64,000 nucleotides of DNA from Antarcticirhabdus aurantiaca (GTDB lineage Bacteria; Pseudomonadota; Alphaproteobacteria; Rhizobiales; Rhizobiaceae): positions 1 to 64,000 of the forward strand of contig NZ_VTOM01000030.1 in the NCBI RefSeq assembly GCF_009765365.1. Reading direction: 5' to 3'. The notes beneath the pieces are model-generated. The model was not told where the DNA came from, searched no databases, and saw only the letters and a program-made list of their open reading frames with translations. Numbering within the stretch: position 1 is the first letter of the stretch; each line of letters opens with the position of its first letter. The position numbers and the translations under genes were made by a program. Of this stretch, positions 1 through 9,312 are shown in pieces.

Positions 1-22
1 GGGCACAGGAGAGGACGCAGCC

Positions 23-370
23 TCACGGCGAGCCAATAGCGTCAGGACGATAGCCGACAACGAACCCCACCACCTGCGCCGACGACATCTCGCACGGCTT
101 CAACGCGCTCCGACCGCCGGACAGGCGATAAAGGTTGAAGCTTACGCGGTCCGCGCCGCCGAGCTCCTCGGCGTAGAGCCAGACGCGGCGACGGTCGGGC
201 GACACGTTCAGCGTCGCGCCGTAGCGCCGTCCTTCGAAGACACCCTCACTGTAGCCGCTCGGAAGGCGGTCGAGGGCGGCGAGGAAGGCGTCCATGATCA
301 CCGTCGCGTCGTTTTGATCCGCCATCAACGCGGCTGCGCCCAGGGTGGTGCCGCGTTCCGGATCGTTCAT
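23..370 (-). CDS. Conserved small protein of unknown function
   Basis: A 115-residue soluble protein with no signal peptide or membrane segment and no motif I recognise. The middle contains GRRYGATLNVSPDRRRVWLY, which reads like an alternating beta-strand domain, followed by EELGGADRVSFNLYRL. I chose the ATG at 370; an in-frame ATG at 325 would remove 15 residues. The open frame extends upstream to 493, but that part overlaps the divergent aldo/keto reductase and looks non-coding. Function is unknown. It is divergent from the aldo/keto reductase, with about 100 bp between them. Confidence 0.6.
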   Translation of the reverse strand: MNDPERGTTLGAAALMADQNDATVIMDAFLAALDRLPSGYSEGVFEGRRYGATLNVSPDRRRVWLYAEELGGADRVSFNLYRLSGGRSALKPCEMSSAQVVGFVVGYRPDAIGSP

Positions 371-474
371 CCGAACCGGTCGCGCGCCACAGGTTCGGCG
401 CGGAACGCGGGCGCGGTCGCTCCATTTCGTAGACACCGGCGGACTCGCCGCAACCATCGACGAGGACGGATGGC

Positions 475-1356
475 ATGAGCGAGATCGACGCACGCAAGGC
501 GGGCGCGTTCCGGGTCGGCGGCGACATCGAGGTCGCGCGCCTCGGCTTCGGCGCGATGCGGATCACCGGCAAGGGCATCTGGGGCGAGCCGGCCGATCGG
601 GCCGGGGCCCTCGCGACGCTCCGGCGGCTGCCGGAACTCGGCGTGAACTTCATCGACACGGCCGACTCCTACGGGCCCGACGTGTCGGAGATCCTGATCC
701 GCGAGGCGCTCCACCCCTATCCCGGCATGCTGGTCGCGACCAAGGGCGGTCTCCTTCGCACCGGACCGGATCGCTGGCCTCCGTGCGGGCGCCCGGACTA
801 CCTGCGCCAGCAGGCGCTGATGAGTCTTCGCCATCTCGGCGTCGAGCGGATCGACCTGTGGCAGCTCCACCGCATCGACCCGGCCGTTCCGCGGCAGGAA
901 CAGTTCGAGGCGATCAAGGCGCTGCAGGACGAGGGGCTCGTGCGGCATCTGGGCTTGAGCGAGGTGTCGGTCAAGGAGATCGAGGCGGCCTCGAAGATCT
1001 TCACCGTCGCCACCGTCCAGAACCGCTACAACCTCGTCGACCGCACCAGCGAGGCGGTGCTCGATCACTGCGAGGCGAAGGGGATCGGCTTCATTCCCTG
1101 GTATCCGCTGGCGGCCGGGAGCCTCGCCCGCAGCGGCACGATCCTCGACGAGACGGCGCGCCGGCACGGCGCCTCGCCGGGCCAGATCGCGCTCGCCTTC
1201 GTTCTGCGGCGCAGCCCCGTGATGCTGCCGATCCCGGGAACGTCCAACGTCGCGCATCTCGAGCAGAACGTCGCGGCCGCCGGCATCGCGCTGTCCGACG
1301 AGGAGTTCGGCGCGCTCGACGCGGAAGGGCGGAAAGCCTTCTCCCAGGGCGGATGA
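475..1356 (+). CDS. Aldo/keto reductase
   Basis: A 293-residue NADPH-dependent oxidoreductase of the aldo/keto reductase superfamily, a cytosolic TIM barrel that reduces aldehydes or ketones. The catalytic tetrad is visible: Asp61 and Tyr66 in FIDTADSYG, Lys90 in VATKGG, and His132 in LWQLHRID. The C-terminal part has the cofactor-binding pattern around [14 protein letters not shown]. Length is typical of the short AKR families. The substrate cannot be read from sequence. It converges with the SMP-30 lactonase gene just downstream, so it is not in the same transcript as the sugar transporter. Confidence 0.9.
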   Translation: MSEIDARKAGAFRVGGDIEVARLGFGAMRITGKGIWGEPADRAGALATLRRLPELGVNFIDTADSYGPDVSEILIREALHPYPGMLVATKGGLLRTGPDRWPPCGRPDYLRQQALMSLRHLGVERIDLWQLHRIDPAVPRQEQFEAIKALQDEGLVRHLGLSEVSVKEIEAASKIFTVATVQNRYNLVDRTSEAVLDHCEAKGIGFIPWYPLAAGSLARSGTILDETARRHGASPGQIALAFVLRRSPVMLPIPGTSNVAHLEQNVAAAGIALSDEEFGALDAEGRKAFSQGG

Positions 1357-1388
1357 CGGCGCGTCGTCGCACGCGGAGGCTTCGGTGC

Positions 1389-2279
1389 TCAGCAGCCCTT
1401 GGCGCGCACGTAGATCGCGTAGAGCGAGGTCGTCGCGGTGATGAAGAGGCGGTTCCGGCGCGGACCGCCGAAGCAAAGATTGGCGACGACCTCGGGCACC
1501 AGGATCTTGCCGAGCCGCGTCCCGTCGGGATGGAAGACGTGGACGCCGTCCTTCGCGCTCGACCAGACCCGACCCTCCGTGTCGCAGCGGATGCCGTCGG
1601 GCACGCCGGTCTCGAACGCCGCGAAGACCTCGCCGCCGGCGAGGCGATCGCCCTCCACCCGGAAGCGGCGGATGTGGCGCCGGCCCGTCGGATCGTGGCT
1701 GCCGACGCTGTCGGCGATGTAGAGGAGCGAGCCGTCGGGCGAGAAGGCGAGGCCGTTCGGCTGGCCGAAATCGTCGACGAGGCGGGTGATCGCGCCGCTC
1801 GCGGGATCGATGCGGTAGACGCCCTGGCAGGGCTGCTCCTGGACCCCCTTGTGGCCCTCGTAGTCGTCGCGGATGCCGTAGTTCGGATCGGTGAACCAGA
1901 CCGAGCCGTCGCGGTGGACCACGACGTCGTTCGGCGAGTTCAGCCGCTTTCCCTCGAAGCCGTCGGCCAAGACGGTGATCGTCCCGTCGTGCTCGGTGCG
2001 GGTGACGCGGCGCGCGCCGTGCTCGCAGGAGACGAGCCGGCCGTAACCGTCGCGGGTGTGGCCGTTGGTGTGGTTGGCGGGCGAGCGGTAGACCGAGACG
2101 CCGACGTCCGGAATGTAGCGCAGCATCCGGTCGTTCGGGATGTCGCTCCACAGGAGGTGGCCGGCATCGCCGAACCAGACCGGCCCTTCCGCCCAGCGAC
2201 AGCCGGTATGGAGGCGCTCCAGCTCGACGTTGATGAGGGCGACCTCGGAAAAGCGCGGGTCGAGGATCTCGTAGGGCAT
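1389..2279 (-). CDS. SMP-30/gluconolactonase family lactonase
   Basis: A 296-residue cytosolic beta-propeller of the SMP-30/Gnl/LRE family, which hydrolyses sugar lactones using one divalent metal. Family landmarks are WAEGPVWF near residue 29 (metal-ligand Glu), SPNDVVVHRDGSVWFTDPNYG in the middle (metal-ligand Asn), and QPNGLAFSPDGSLLYIADS (metal-ligand Asp). It is the last gene of the sugar ABC operon, 9 bp after the distal permease. This suggests that the imported sugar is oxidised to a lactone and opened here. The sugar oxidase or dehydrogenase is not in this operon. Substrate is inferred only from context. Confidence 0.88.
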   Translation of the reverse strand: MPYEILDPRFSEVALINVELERLHTGCRWAEGPVWFGDAGHLLWSDIPNDRMLRYIPDVGVSVYRSPANHTNGHTRDGYGRLVSCEHGARRVTRTEHDGTITVLADGFEGKRLNSPNDVVVHRDGSVWFTDPNYGIRDDYEGHKGVQEQPCQGVYRIDPASGAITRLVDDFGQPNGLAFSPDGSLLYIADSVGSHDPTGRRHIRRFRVEGDRLAGGEVFAAFETGVPDGIRCDTEGRVWSSAKDGVHVFHPDGTRLGKILVPEVVANLCFGGPRRNRLFITATTSLYAIYVRAKGC

Positions 2280-2288
2280 GGACTGTCC

Positions 2289-3263
2289 TCAGGCGCGGCC
2301 CGCGCGGGGACCGCCGGCGAGCGTGATGATGGCGATGATGATGAGGCCGGTCAGGAGGTAGCGCAGCCCCGCTCCGACGCCGAAGGTGTTGAGCATGGTG
2401 ACGAGGAGGTAGAGGAAGAGCGAGGCGCCCCAGAGGCCCGACACGTTGGACTGCCCGCCGGAGACCGAGGAGCCGCCGACCACCACCACCGCGATCGAGG
2501 CGAGGAGGTATTCCTCGCCCATGTTGAGCGAGGAACCGCCGGAAAAGCCGGCGAGCACGGCGCCGCAGAGCCCCGCGAGGACGGCCGACAGGACGTAGGT
2601 GAGGAAGCGCACGCGATCGACGCGGATGCCGGCGAGGTGCGCGGCGCGGCTGTTCTGGCCGATGGCCGCGACCGAGCGGCCGTAGACGGTCCGGTGCAGG
2701 AGGACGGCCATGAGGACGGAGAGGAGGAGCGTCGCGATCGCGAGATAGGGCACGCCCATGACGCGGCCCGTCGCGAAATCCGCGAAGGCCGGGGGCGGGC
2801 GCACGCGAAGGCCGCGGCCATAGGCGATCGCCGATGACTGGACGAGAAAGCTCGCCGAGAGCGTAGCGATGATCGGCGGGATCTGGAGGAGGCGGATCAG
2901 CGCGTAGTTGAAGCAGCCGACCGCGACGCCCGTGCCGAGCGCGGCGAGGAGCCCGAGGGCGATCGAGCCGTCCTCGCCGCCCATGACCGTCATGGCGACG
3001 GCGCCGGCCAGCGCGATGGTGGCGGGGATCGACAGGTCGACATTGCCCGGCCCGGTGGTGATGACGAACATCTGGCCGAGGCCGACGATGACGTACATCG
3101 TCGCGAAGGTGAGCGCTGTCGACAGGATCTGCCCGCCGCCCGCGCCGCCGGTGAAGGCGAGGGTCGCGGCGAAGATCAGGCCCGCGCCGATGAAGGAGAA
3201 GGCCTGCGGCATCGGCGGCAGGCGCCGGCGGGCGCCGCGCGTTTCACTCTCGGCCGCGCTCAT
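2289..3263 (-). CDS. Sugar ABC transporter permease (RbsC/XylH type), second subunit
   Basis: A 324-residue inner-membrane permease of the BPD_transp_2 family used by ribose, xylose and galactose importers. About 8-10 hydrophobic helices run from residue 25 to the end. Family features include VDLSIPATIALAGAVAMTVM and the GIRVDRVRFLTYVLSAVLAG coupling region. Its ATG overlaps the stop of the upstream permease (ATGA), so the two are translationally coupled and probably form a heterodimer. It is transported together with the duplicated ATPase encoded upstream. Confidence 0.92.
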   Translation of the reverse strand: MSAAESETRGARRRLPPMPQAFSFIGAGLIFAATLAFTGGAGGGQILSTALTFATMYVIVGLGQMFVITTGPGNVDLSIPATIALAGAVAMTVMGGEDGSIALGLLAALGTGVAVGCFNYALIRLLQIPPIIATLSASFLVQSSAIAYGRGLRVRPPPAFADFATGRVMGVPYLAIATLLLSVLMAVLLHRTVYGRSVAAIGQNSRAAHLAGIRVDRVRFLTYVLSAVLAGLCGAVLAGFSGGSSLNMGEEYLLASIAVVVVGGSSVSGGQSNVSGLWGASLFLYLLVTMLNTFGVGAGLRYLLTGLIIIAIITLAGGPRAGRA

Positions 3264-4204
3264 GCCGCCCTCCGTTCGGTGCGGTTGACGAGGGCGCGCA
3301 GCGCCAGGACGAGGATCAGGATCGCGCCCTGCGCGCCGATCTGCCAGTCCGGCGAGATGCGCAGGAAGGTGAGGAGCGAGCCCGCGAGCGTCAGCGTCAG
3401 CGCGCCGATCACGGCGCCGATCGGGGACACGCGCCCGCCCGTGAACTCGCCGCCGCCCAGGATCACCCCGGCGATCGACAGGAGCGTGTAGCGCAGCGCG
3501 ATGTTGGCGTCGGCGGAGGTCGTCAGGCCGACGAGGCAGAGGCCGCTCAAGCACCCGAAGAAGCCGCAGAGCGCGTACATCGCCATCTTGGTTTTCAGGA
3601 GCGACCAGCCGGCGCGGCGCACCGCCTGCGGGTTGCCGCCGGCGCCGCGCAGAACCACGCCGAGCGACGAGCGCATCAGGAAGAGGTGGACGAGGAGCGC
3701 GAGGAGGGCGCTCGCCAGGATCGCGAAGGGGATCGCCGGAGTGCGCAGCTTCACCACGGCGGAGAGCCAGGCGGGCGCCGAGCCGCCGGGCGAGGGGAGG
3801 AGGAGGACGGCGGCGCCGAGCCAGACGAAGCTCATGCCGAGCGTCACCACGATGGCCGGCAGGTTTCGCCAGTGGATCAGGGCGCCGAGCGCGGCGTAGA
3901 CGGCGATGCAGCCGGCGAGGGCGGCAAGGCCCAGCGCCGGGTTCTCGGGAAGGATCGTCGCGCCGATGCAGGCGACGAGGCTGACGAAGGCGCCGATGGA
4001 GAGGTCGAGGTCGTTGACGGCGATGACGCAAAGCTGGGCGATCGTCGCAAGCGCGATCGGCAGCGCCAGGTTCAGCATCAAGTTCAGGCCGAGATAGCTC
4101 ATCGCCCGCGGCTGGATGGTGAAGATCACCGCCAGGAGGAGGATCAGCGAGACCGGCGGCAGCAGCGCGCGAAGCAGGCGCGGATTGGCGAGTGCCCCGG
4201 TCAC
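3260..4204 (-). CDS. Sugar ABC transporter permease (RbsC/XylH type), first subunit
   Basis: A 314-residue polytopic membrane protein of the same family as the next gene, with [20 protein letters not shown] as the diagnostic segment and [15 protein letters not shown] as a helix. The start is a GTG at 4204 overlapping the TGA of the ATPase gene, giving [20 protein letters not shown]; no ATG lies near the family's usual N-terminus. Two separate permease genes plus one double ATPase is the common layout for rhizobial carbohydrate importers of this class. Confidence 0.9.
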   Translation of the reverse strand: MTGALANPRLLRALLPPVSLILLLAVIFTIQPRAMSYLGLNLMLNLALPIALATIAQLCVIAVNDLDLSIGAFVSLVACIGATILPENPALGLAALAGCIAVYAALGALIHWRNLPAIVVTLGMSFVWLGAAVLLLPSPGGSAPAWLSAVVKLRTPAIPFAILASALLALLVHLFLMRSSLGVVLRGAGGNPQAVRRAGWSLLKTKMAMYALCGFFGCLSGLCLVGLTTSADANIALRYTLLSIAGVILGGGEFTGGRVSPIGAVIGALTLTLAGSLLTFLRISPDWQIGAQGAILILVLALRALVNRTERRAA

Positions 4205-5697
4205 GCGGCCTCTCCCTCGAAGGAGGACTGGAGGACGCGCGCTTCCGTCAGCTCGTGCCGGCCGAGCTCGGCGACGATCCTGCCCGAGCGGAAGACGTAG
4301 GTGTGGTCGCAGCTCTTCAGCTCGTCGAACTCCGTGGTGTACCAGATGAAGGTGCGGCCCTTGTCGGCCTCGGCCCGCACGAGCGCGTAGACCTCCTGCT
4401 TGGTGCCGATGTCGACGCCGCGCATCGGGTCGTCCATCAGGATGACCTCGGCGTCGGAGCCGAGCGCGCGGGCGAAGAGCGCCTTCTGCTGGTTGCCGCC
4501 GGAGAGGGTCAGGATGTTGTCGTCCATGTCGGGTGTGCGGATCTTGATGCGGGTGCGCCATTCCTCGGCGAGGCGCTTCTCGCGGGCGGGATCGACGAGG
4601 CCGAAGCGGCCGAGCCGCGACAGGGAGCGAACGGTGACGTTGCCTCCGATCGACCAGAGCGGAAAGACGCCGTCCGTTTGCCGATCGCCGGCGACGAAGG
4701 CGACGCGGCCGGTGACGGCGGCATAGCGCGAGCGGCCCTGCGCGGCATTGTGGAGGAGGACGAGAAGGCTCGTCTGGCCGTGGCCGGCGAGACCCGCGAG
4801 GCCGACGATCTCGCCGCGGCGCGCTTCCAGCCGGATCGATCCGCCCTTTGGCGTCGTGGCGCTGGCGACGACCGCGCCGCGGCGCCCCGCCTCGGCCGAC
4901 ACGAGCGTCTCGCCCGCTTCATGGGAAACCACGTGGCCCATCGCCTCGACGAGGCTCGCGCGGGTGAAGGCGCCGGCCTCCCGCAGGTCCACGACGCGCC
5001 CGTCGCTCATCACGGCGATGCGGTCGCAGGTCGACAGGATCTCGCCGAGGATGTGCGAGATCAGGATGACGCTGCCGCCGGCGGACACGAAGCGGCGCAC
5101 ATGGGCGAGGAGCTGGGCTGCGACGCTGTTGTCGAGCGAGGAGGTCGGCTCGTCGAGGATCACGAGGCGCAAGGGGGCCTCATGGTCGCCCTGCGCGAAG
5201 ACGCTGGCGATCTCCACCATCTGGCGCTGGCCGAGCGGCAGGTCGGAGACGAGCGCCTGCGGGGCGATGCCGTGGCCGGGAAAGATCTCGTCGAGCGTTC
5301 GCGTGATGAGGCGCGCCGCGCGCCCGCGCCAGCCGAAGCCCTTGAGCGAGGCGTGGCGGATGCGGGCGTTCTCGAGGACGCTGAGATTGGGGCAGAGCGA
5401 AAGCTCCTGGAACACGCAGGCTATGCCCGCCTGGCGCGCCCGCGCGACCGTCAGGCGGCCCGCCACGTCCTCGCCTTGCACCGTGAAGCGCCCCTCGTCC
5501 GGCGACACGTTGCCGACGAGCACCTGCATCAGCGTCGACTTGCCCGCGCCGTTGTGGCCGGCGAGGCCGAGGCACTCGCCGGAGCGGACGTCGAGGTCGA
5601 CGCCGCGCAGCGCCCGCACGGCGCCGAAGCTCTTGGCGACGGCGGCGAGGGCGACGAAGGGCGTGCCGGGCGGGGGCGCGGCGGTGGGATGGGGCAT
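4201..5697 (-). CDS. Sugar ABC transporter ATP-binding protein, duplicated ABC domains (RbsA/XylG/MglA type)
   Basis: A 498-residue cytosolic ATPase with two tandem ABC modules. The first is near-canonical, with Walker [10 protein letters not shown] at about residue 47, signature [12 protein letters not shown] and Walker [15 protein letters not shown]. The second (residues about 250-498) lacks a clear Walker A ([11 protein letters not shown]) but keeps [15 protein letters not shown] and [16 protein letters not shown]. One degenerate site is usual in this family. The ATG at 5697 is chosen because the ABC domain begins about 18 residues later. It energises the two permeases downstream. Confidence 0.92.
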   Translation of the reverse strand: MPHPTAAPPPGTPFVALAAVAKSFGAVRALRGVDLDVRSGECLGLAGHNGAGKSTLMQVLVGNVSPDEGRFTVQGEDVAGRLTVARARQAGIACVFQELSLCPNLSVLENARIRHASLKGFGWRGRAARLITRTLDEIFPGHGIAPQALVSDLPLGQRQMVEIASVFAQGDHEAPLRLVILDEPTSSLDNSVAAQLLAHVRRFVSAGGSVILISHILGEILSTCDRIAVMSDGRVVDLREAGAFTRASLVEAMGHVVSHEAGETLVSAEAGRRGAVVASATTPKGGSIRLEARRGEIVGLAGLAGHGQTSLLVLLHNAAQGRSRYAAVTGRVAFVAGDRQTDGVFPLWSIGGNVTVRSLSRLGRFGLVDPAREKRLAEEWRTRIKIRTPDMDDNILTLSGGNQQKALFARALGSDAEVILMDDPMRGVDIGTKQEVYALVRAEADKGRTFIWYTTEFDELKSCDHTYVFRSGRIVAELGRHELTEARVLQSSFEGEAA

Positions 5698-5887
5698 GGG
5701 GGTGCGAGCCTGTCGATACGAAGCGCTGACCCCATCGGAATGAGGCGCTTTCCCCTCGCCCGCTCGGCGGACGAGGGTGGGCCGGCGAAGGCCGGCCGGG
5801 CGAGGGTGTCGGCCGCGCAAGCGGCGGGGCCAAGGACCGATCCGAGACGCGGCGGCCTTCATAAGCCACCCTCACCCCCTGCCGGGG

Positions 5888-5911
5888 CCTTCTCCCGCTG
5901 GCGGGAGAAGG
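5888..5911. repeat. Intergenic palindrome, ccttctcccgc/gcgggagaagg
   Basis: A perfect 11-bp inverted repeat with a 2-nt centre, in the 249-bp gap between the ATPase and binding-protein genes. The gap also holds other GC-rich palindromes around 5751-5800. The same core (cttctcccg...cgggagaag) recurs near 39745 and 39847, so this is a dispersed repeat family. It may also act as an attenuating hairpin between the highly expressed binding protein and the rest of the operon; that role is inference. Confidence 0.7.
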
Positions 5912-5946
5912 GAGAGCGTCGTCGCCGCACCTTGAACGGTCGGGTT

Positions 5947-6972
5947 TCAGCCGCCGGCCTTGGCCGCCTCGATGACCTTCTTGGCGTCGTCCAGCGAGTA
6001 TTCGACGTTGGCCACGCCGCCGGCCTCGGTGTTCTCGAGCGCCTTCTCCAGGCCTGCCTGATCGATCGACAGGAAGGGAACGACGAGGTCCTTCGGGACC
6101 TCCTGGCCGTCGAGGATCTGCTGCGCGACCCAGAAGGCGAGGGTGGAGACGCCCGGCGCGATCGAGACGGACATGGTCTCGTAGCCGTTGGCGTCCTTCT
6201 GCTCCTTCCACCAGCGCAGCTCGTCGTCGCGATTGCCGAGGATGATGGTGGGCGTCGGGCGACCCGCGGCCTTGAAGGCCTCGGCCGCGCCGAAGCCGTC
6301 GCCGCCCTGCGTCACGACGCCCACGACCTCGGGCAGGCTCGGCAGCACGCCGGCCACCGACTTCTGCGCGACCGTCTGCGTCCAGTCGCCCTGGACCTCC
6401 GAGACGACCTTGAAGTTGGGATGGGCCGAAACGCCTGCCGCGATGCCCTCGTGGATCTCGGTGTCGACCGAGGTGCCGGCGAGGCCGCGGATCTCGAGGA
6501 GGTTGCCGCCGTCGGGATAGCGCTGCGCGAGGTAGTCGAGCTGGCCCGAGCCCATCTTCTTGAAGTCGACGGCGACGCGCCAGGCGCAGGGCTCGGTGAC
6601 GATGCCGTCGAAGGAGACGACGATGATGCCCGCGTCGCAGGCTTCCTTCACAGCACCGTTCAGCGCCGTCGGCGAGGCCGAGTTGATGACGATGGCGCTG
6701 TAGCCCTGCAGGATCATGTTCTGGATCTGCGCGGCCTGCTCGGTCGCCTGGTTCTCGGCCGTCGTGAAGGCTTCGGCGCTCTGGACGACGCCGTCGGCGA
6801 CCGCCTTCGCGGTGATGGTCTCCCAGCTCTTCAGCATCGCCTGGCGCCAGGAATTGCCGGCATAGTTGTTGGACAGCGCGATCGTCTTGTCGGACGTGTC
6901 GGCCTGAGCCGCGCCGGCGAGCGGCAGCGCCAGAAGCGCGGCGGACAGGATGGTGGCGTTTCGATTGAGCAA
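5947..6972 (-). CDS. Periplasmic sugar-binding protein of ABC transporter (RbsB type, Peripla_BP_4)
   Basis: A 341-residue substrate-binding protein. The N-terminus LLNRNATILSAALLALPLAG followed by AAQA-DTSDKT is a classic signal peptide with cleavage near residue 25. The mature part has the two-lobe periplasmic-binding fold, with NMILQGYSAIVINSASPTAL and GIIVVSFDGIVTEP. The start is an unusual TTG at 6972: no in-frame ATG exists near the signal peptide, and GGGAGG lies 5 nt upstream of the TTG. It is first in the operon for the sugar importer. The ligand is probably a pentose, hexose or polyol, but the sequence does not fix it. Confidence 0.9.
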   Translation of the reverse strand: MLNRNATILSAALLALPLAGAAQADTSDKTIALSNNYAGNSWRQAMLKSWETITAKAVADGVVQSAEAFTTAENQATEQAAQIQNMILQGYSAIVINSASPTALNGAVKEACDAGIIVVSFDGIVTEPCAWRVAVDFKKMGSGQLDYLAQRYPDGGNLLEIRGLAGTSVDTEIHEGIAAGVSAHPNFKVVSEVQGDWTQTVAQKSVAGVLPSLPEVVGVVTQGGDGFGAAEAFKAAGRPTPTIILGNRDDELRWWKEQKDANGYETMSVSIAPGVSTLAFWVAQQILDGQEVPKDLVVPFLSIDQAGLEKALENTEAGGVANVEYSLDDAKKVIEAAKAGG

Positions 6973-6977
6973 GGCTT

Positions 6978-6983
6978 CCTCCC
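6978..6983 (-). promoter_or_regulatory. Shine-Dalgarno site fixing the TTG start of the binding protein
   Basis: On the minus strand GGGAGG is followed by 5 nt and TTG. It decides the non-ATG start, since the signal peptide begins immediately after it. Confidence 0.75.
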
Positions 6984-7188
6984 GGGAGCCGGCCTCCCAG
7001 CCGGCGTTCAGCGCCCGCGGCGTGTCCCGCCTCGGGTCTCGGGCGGAACAGTGGGCGAGTTGCGCCGGCCTGTCCAAGGCCCGAGCCGCATCTTCTTTAC
7101 GGGATCCCGCAAGATCCCTTCGGGGCGACGCACCCGTGCCGGCGCGTTCTCCCTTTCGCAGGGCCGCCCGACGTGGTGGTGTGGCGCG

Positions 7189-8478
7189 ATGATCGCAGCC
7201 GCAGCCGCCCGCCCCAACCCCTCGCATCGCACCGAGGCCGCCCGCACGCGGCTCGGCGCCGAGGCCGTGTTCCGCCGCCTCCTTCTCGTCTCCAAGGCGC
7301 TGGCGGGCCAGCTCGACTTCCAGACCGCGATCCAGGCTGTGTCGGTGGAGCTCGCCGAGATCCTGCCGCACGACCACCTCGACGTCTGCATCCTGCGGCG
7401 CGACCTCCACGTCGCCTACGAGGCCGGCATCCACACCGACTGGAGCCTCAACGAGCGCCCCCTGCCCGTGGAGGGCAGCCCGATCCGCGCCGTCCTCCTG
7501 GGTGAGGCGCCCTTTCTCATCACCGGCGACGCGATGACCGATCCGCGCTTCCACTTCGCCGGCGCCTTCGCCCATCCGATCGTCGACGAGGCGCTCAGGA
7601 GCCGCCTCCACGTGCCGCTCCTCGTGCGCGGCGAGATCATCGGCGCCCTGTCCTGTTCCAGCCGGCGGGCCGACCTCTACGACGAGGCGGACGTCGAGAC
7701 CGCGAGCCACGTCGCCGACATGCTGGCGCCCTACTTCTTCGCGCTGCGGGCTGCCGAGGATGCGCGCCGCCTCGCCATCGAGGAAGCCGAGGGGCGGGCG
7801 CGCGAGGAGGCCTTTCGCGAGGGCGCGCTGCGCCTGACGGAGGAACTGGAGCGCGAGCGCCAGCGCATCGGCATGGACCTTCACGACCTGACCCTCGCCG
7901 ACCTCACGCGGCTGATGCGCCGCGTCGAGCGGCTGCGCGGCGAGACCGCCCTCTCCGCCGACATGCTGGAGCCGATCGCGGGCGGGCTCGACCGCTGCGT
8001 GCGCGAGCTGCGCGCGATCATCGACGACGCCCGGCCGAACGTCCTCCAGCTCTTCGGCCTGGCGGAAGGCATCGAGGACTTCCTCGGGCGGGCGCTCGAC
8101 GGCGCCGGCATCGCCTGGCGGCTGGAGGACGCGGCGGGCGGCGCGCTGCACGACCTCGACGAGTCGCTGCGCGTCGCCCTCTTCCGCATCGTCCAGGAGG
8201 CGGTGAACAACGCCGCCCAGCACGCCGAGCCCTCGCTGATCGAGGTCGAGCTGAAGCGCGAGGCGCGCGCGGGCGGTTGCCACGCGGTGATCGAGATCCG
8301 CGACGACGGCATCGGCTTTGCCGCGCGCGAGCAGAGGAAGCGCGTCGGCGGCATCCGCAACATGCAGACGCGGGCGCGGCTCGTCGGCGCGCAGTTCGCG
8401 ATCGCCCGGCGACCGGACGCGCGCGGAACGCTCGTCACCCTCGCTCTGCCGCTCGAGCCGCTCGGGGCCGCCCCGTGA
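7189..8478 (+). CDS. GAF-domain sensor histidine kinase (NarX/UhpB class, HisKA_3)
   Basis: A 429-residue cytosolic kinase. An N-terminal GAF domain (about 20-180) is followed by a helical, Arg/Glu-rich linker, then the dimerisation/phosphoacceptor segment ERQRIGMDLHD with the conserved His, and a HATPase_c domain with LFRIVQEAVNNAAQHA (N box) and DDGIGF (G1 box). No membrane segments are seen, so the signal is probably intracellular or supplied by another protein. It overlaps the response regulator's possible GTG start and is divergent from the sugar ABC operon across 216 bp, suggesting that the pair controls that operon. The regulatory link is inference. Confidence 0.88.
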   Translation: MIAAAAARPNPSHRTEAARTRLGAEAVFRRLLLVSKALAGQLDFQTAIQAVSVELAEILPHDHLDVCILRRDLHVAYEAGIHTDWSLNERPLPVEGSPIRAVLLGEAPFLITGDAMTDPRFHFAGAFAHPIVDEALRSRLHVPLLVRGEIIGALSCSSRRADLYDEADVETASHVADMLAPYFFALRAAEDARRLAIEEAEGRAREEAFREGALRLTEELERERQRIGMDLHDLTLADLTRLMRRVERLRGETALSADMLEPIAGGLDRCVRELRAIIDDARPNVLQLFGLAEGIEDFLGRALDGAGIAWRLEDAAGGALHDLDESLRVALFRIVQEAVNNAAQHAEPSLIEVELKREARAGGCHAVIEIRDDGIGFAAREQRKRVGGIRNMQTRARLVGAQFAIARRPDARGTLVTLALPLEPLGAAP

Positions 8479-8480
8479 CG

Positions 8481-9215
8481 ATGACCGTCCTGATCGTCGA
8501 GGACGATGCCGTTCACCGCGCCTTCCTGCGCGACGTGCTCGTCGGCACGCTGCCGGACTGCCGCCTGATCGAGGCGGCGGACGGGGTGGCCGGCGAGGCG
8601 CTGGCGCGCGAGCACGAGTCGATGAACGTCGTGGTCGACCTCCAGATGCCGCGGCGCACCGGCGTCGAGATGGCGAAGACGCTCTGGCGCGAGCGGCCGG
8701 CGACCGCGATCATGTTCTGGTCGAACTACGCGGACGAGGCCTATGTGCGCGGCGTCTCGCGCATCGTGCCGGAGGGCGCCGCCTACGGCTACGTCCTCAA
8801 ATCCGCCTCGGAGGAGCGCCTGGCCCTCGCGCTGAAGAGCGTCTTCCTGGAAGGCCAGTGCGTCATCGACCGGGAGATCCGCTCGGTGCAGCAGAAGTCG
8901 GCCGACCGCTCCGGCTCCTTCACCGACGTCGAATACGAGATCCTCGTCGACCTCGCCCTCGGCCTCACCGACCGGCTGATCGCCGAGCGGCGCGGCATCT
9001 CGCTGCGAAGCGTCCAGAACCGGCTCGCCCAGATCTACGACAAGCTCGGCGTCTACGAGACGGAAGCGGGCTCCGACGTCTTCAACCTGCGCATGCGGGC
9101 CGTGACGCTGGCGGGCCTTCGCAAGCTCCTCAACCGCAACAGCCTGGAACAGGCCGAGGCCGAGCTCGCCGCCTGGCTCGCCGCGAGCCCTCGCGCGAGC
9201 GGCGGCCGGCGCTGA
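8481..9215 (+). CDS. Response regulator with LuxR-like DNA-binding domain
   Basis: A 244-residue two-component regulator. The receiver domain starts MTVLIVEDDAVHRAFLRDVL (acidic pocket Glu-Asp-Asp) and has the phosphoacceptor Asp in NVVVDLQMPRRTG. A C-terminal helix-turn-helix, IAERRGISLRSVQNRLAQIY followed by DKLGVYE, matches the LuxR/FixJ pattern. A GTG at 8475 overlapping the kinase stop (GTGA) would add two residues; I use the ATG at 8481. A C-terminal tail of about 50 residues extends past the usual domain end. It is the cognate partner of the upstream kinase by adjacency. Confidence 0.88.
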   Translation: MTVLIVEDDAVHRAFLRDVLVGTLPDCRLIEAADGVAGEALAREHESMNVVVDLQMPRRTGVEMAKTLWRERPATAIMFWSNYADEAYVRGVSRIVPEGAAYGYVLKSASEERLALALKSVFLEGQCVIDREIRSVQQKSADRSGSFTDVEYEILVDLALGLTDRLIAERRGISLRSVQNRLAQIYDKLGVYETEAGSDVFNLRMRAVTLAGLRKLLNRNSLEQAEAELAAWLAASPRASGGRR

Positions 9216-9312
9216 ATCCCAGCCGCCACCGCCTATGCCATGCACCCTTCCGGCGCGGCCCGCGTTGTGACGAGGCGTGCTATCGGCGGCGGATCGAGCA
9301 AGCGGAGAGTGC

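Noticed and set aside
345-2837. An 830-codon plus-strand frame through the aldo/keto reductase and lactonase region
   Set aside because: It is a shadow frame: the aldo/keto reductase is in another frame and the lactonase on the other strand, both with complete motifs.
4192-8478. A 1428-codon open frame on the plus strand across the sugar ABC operon and the kinase
   Set aside because: Only the last 429 codons (from 7189) have protein-like sequence. The rest lies opposite the ABC transporter genes and has the Arg/Ala/Asp-rich composition of antisense frames in GC-rich DNA.
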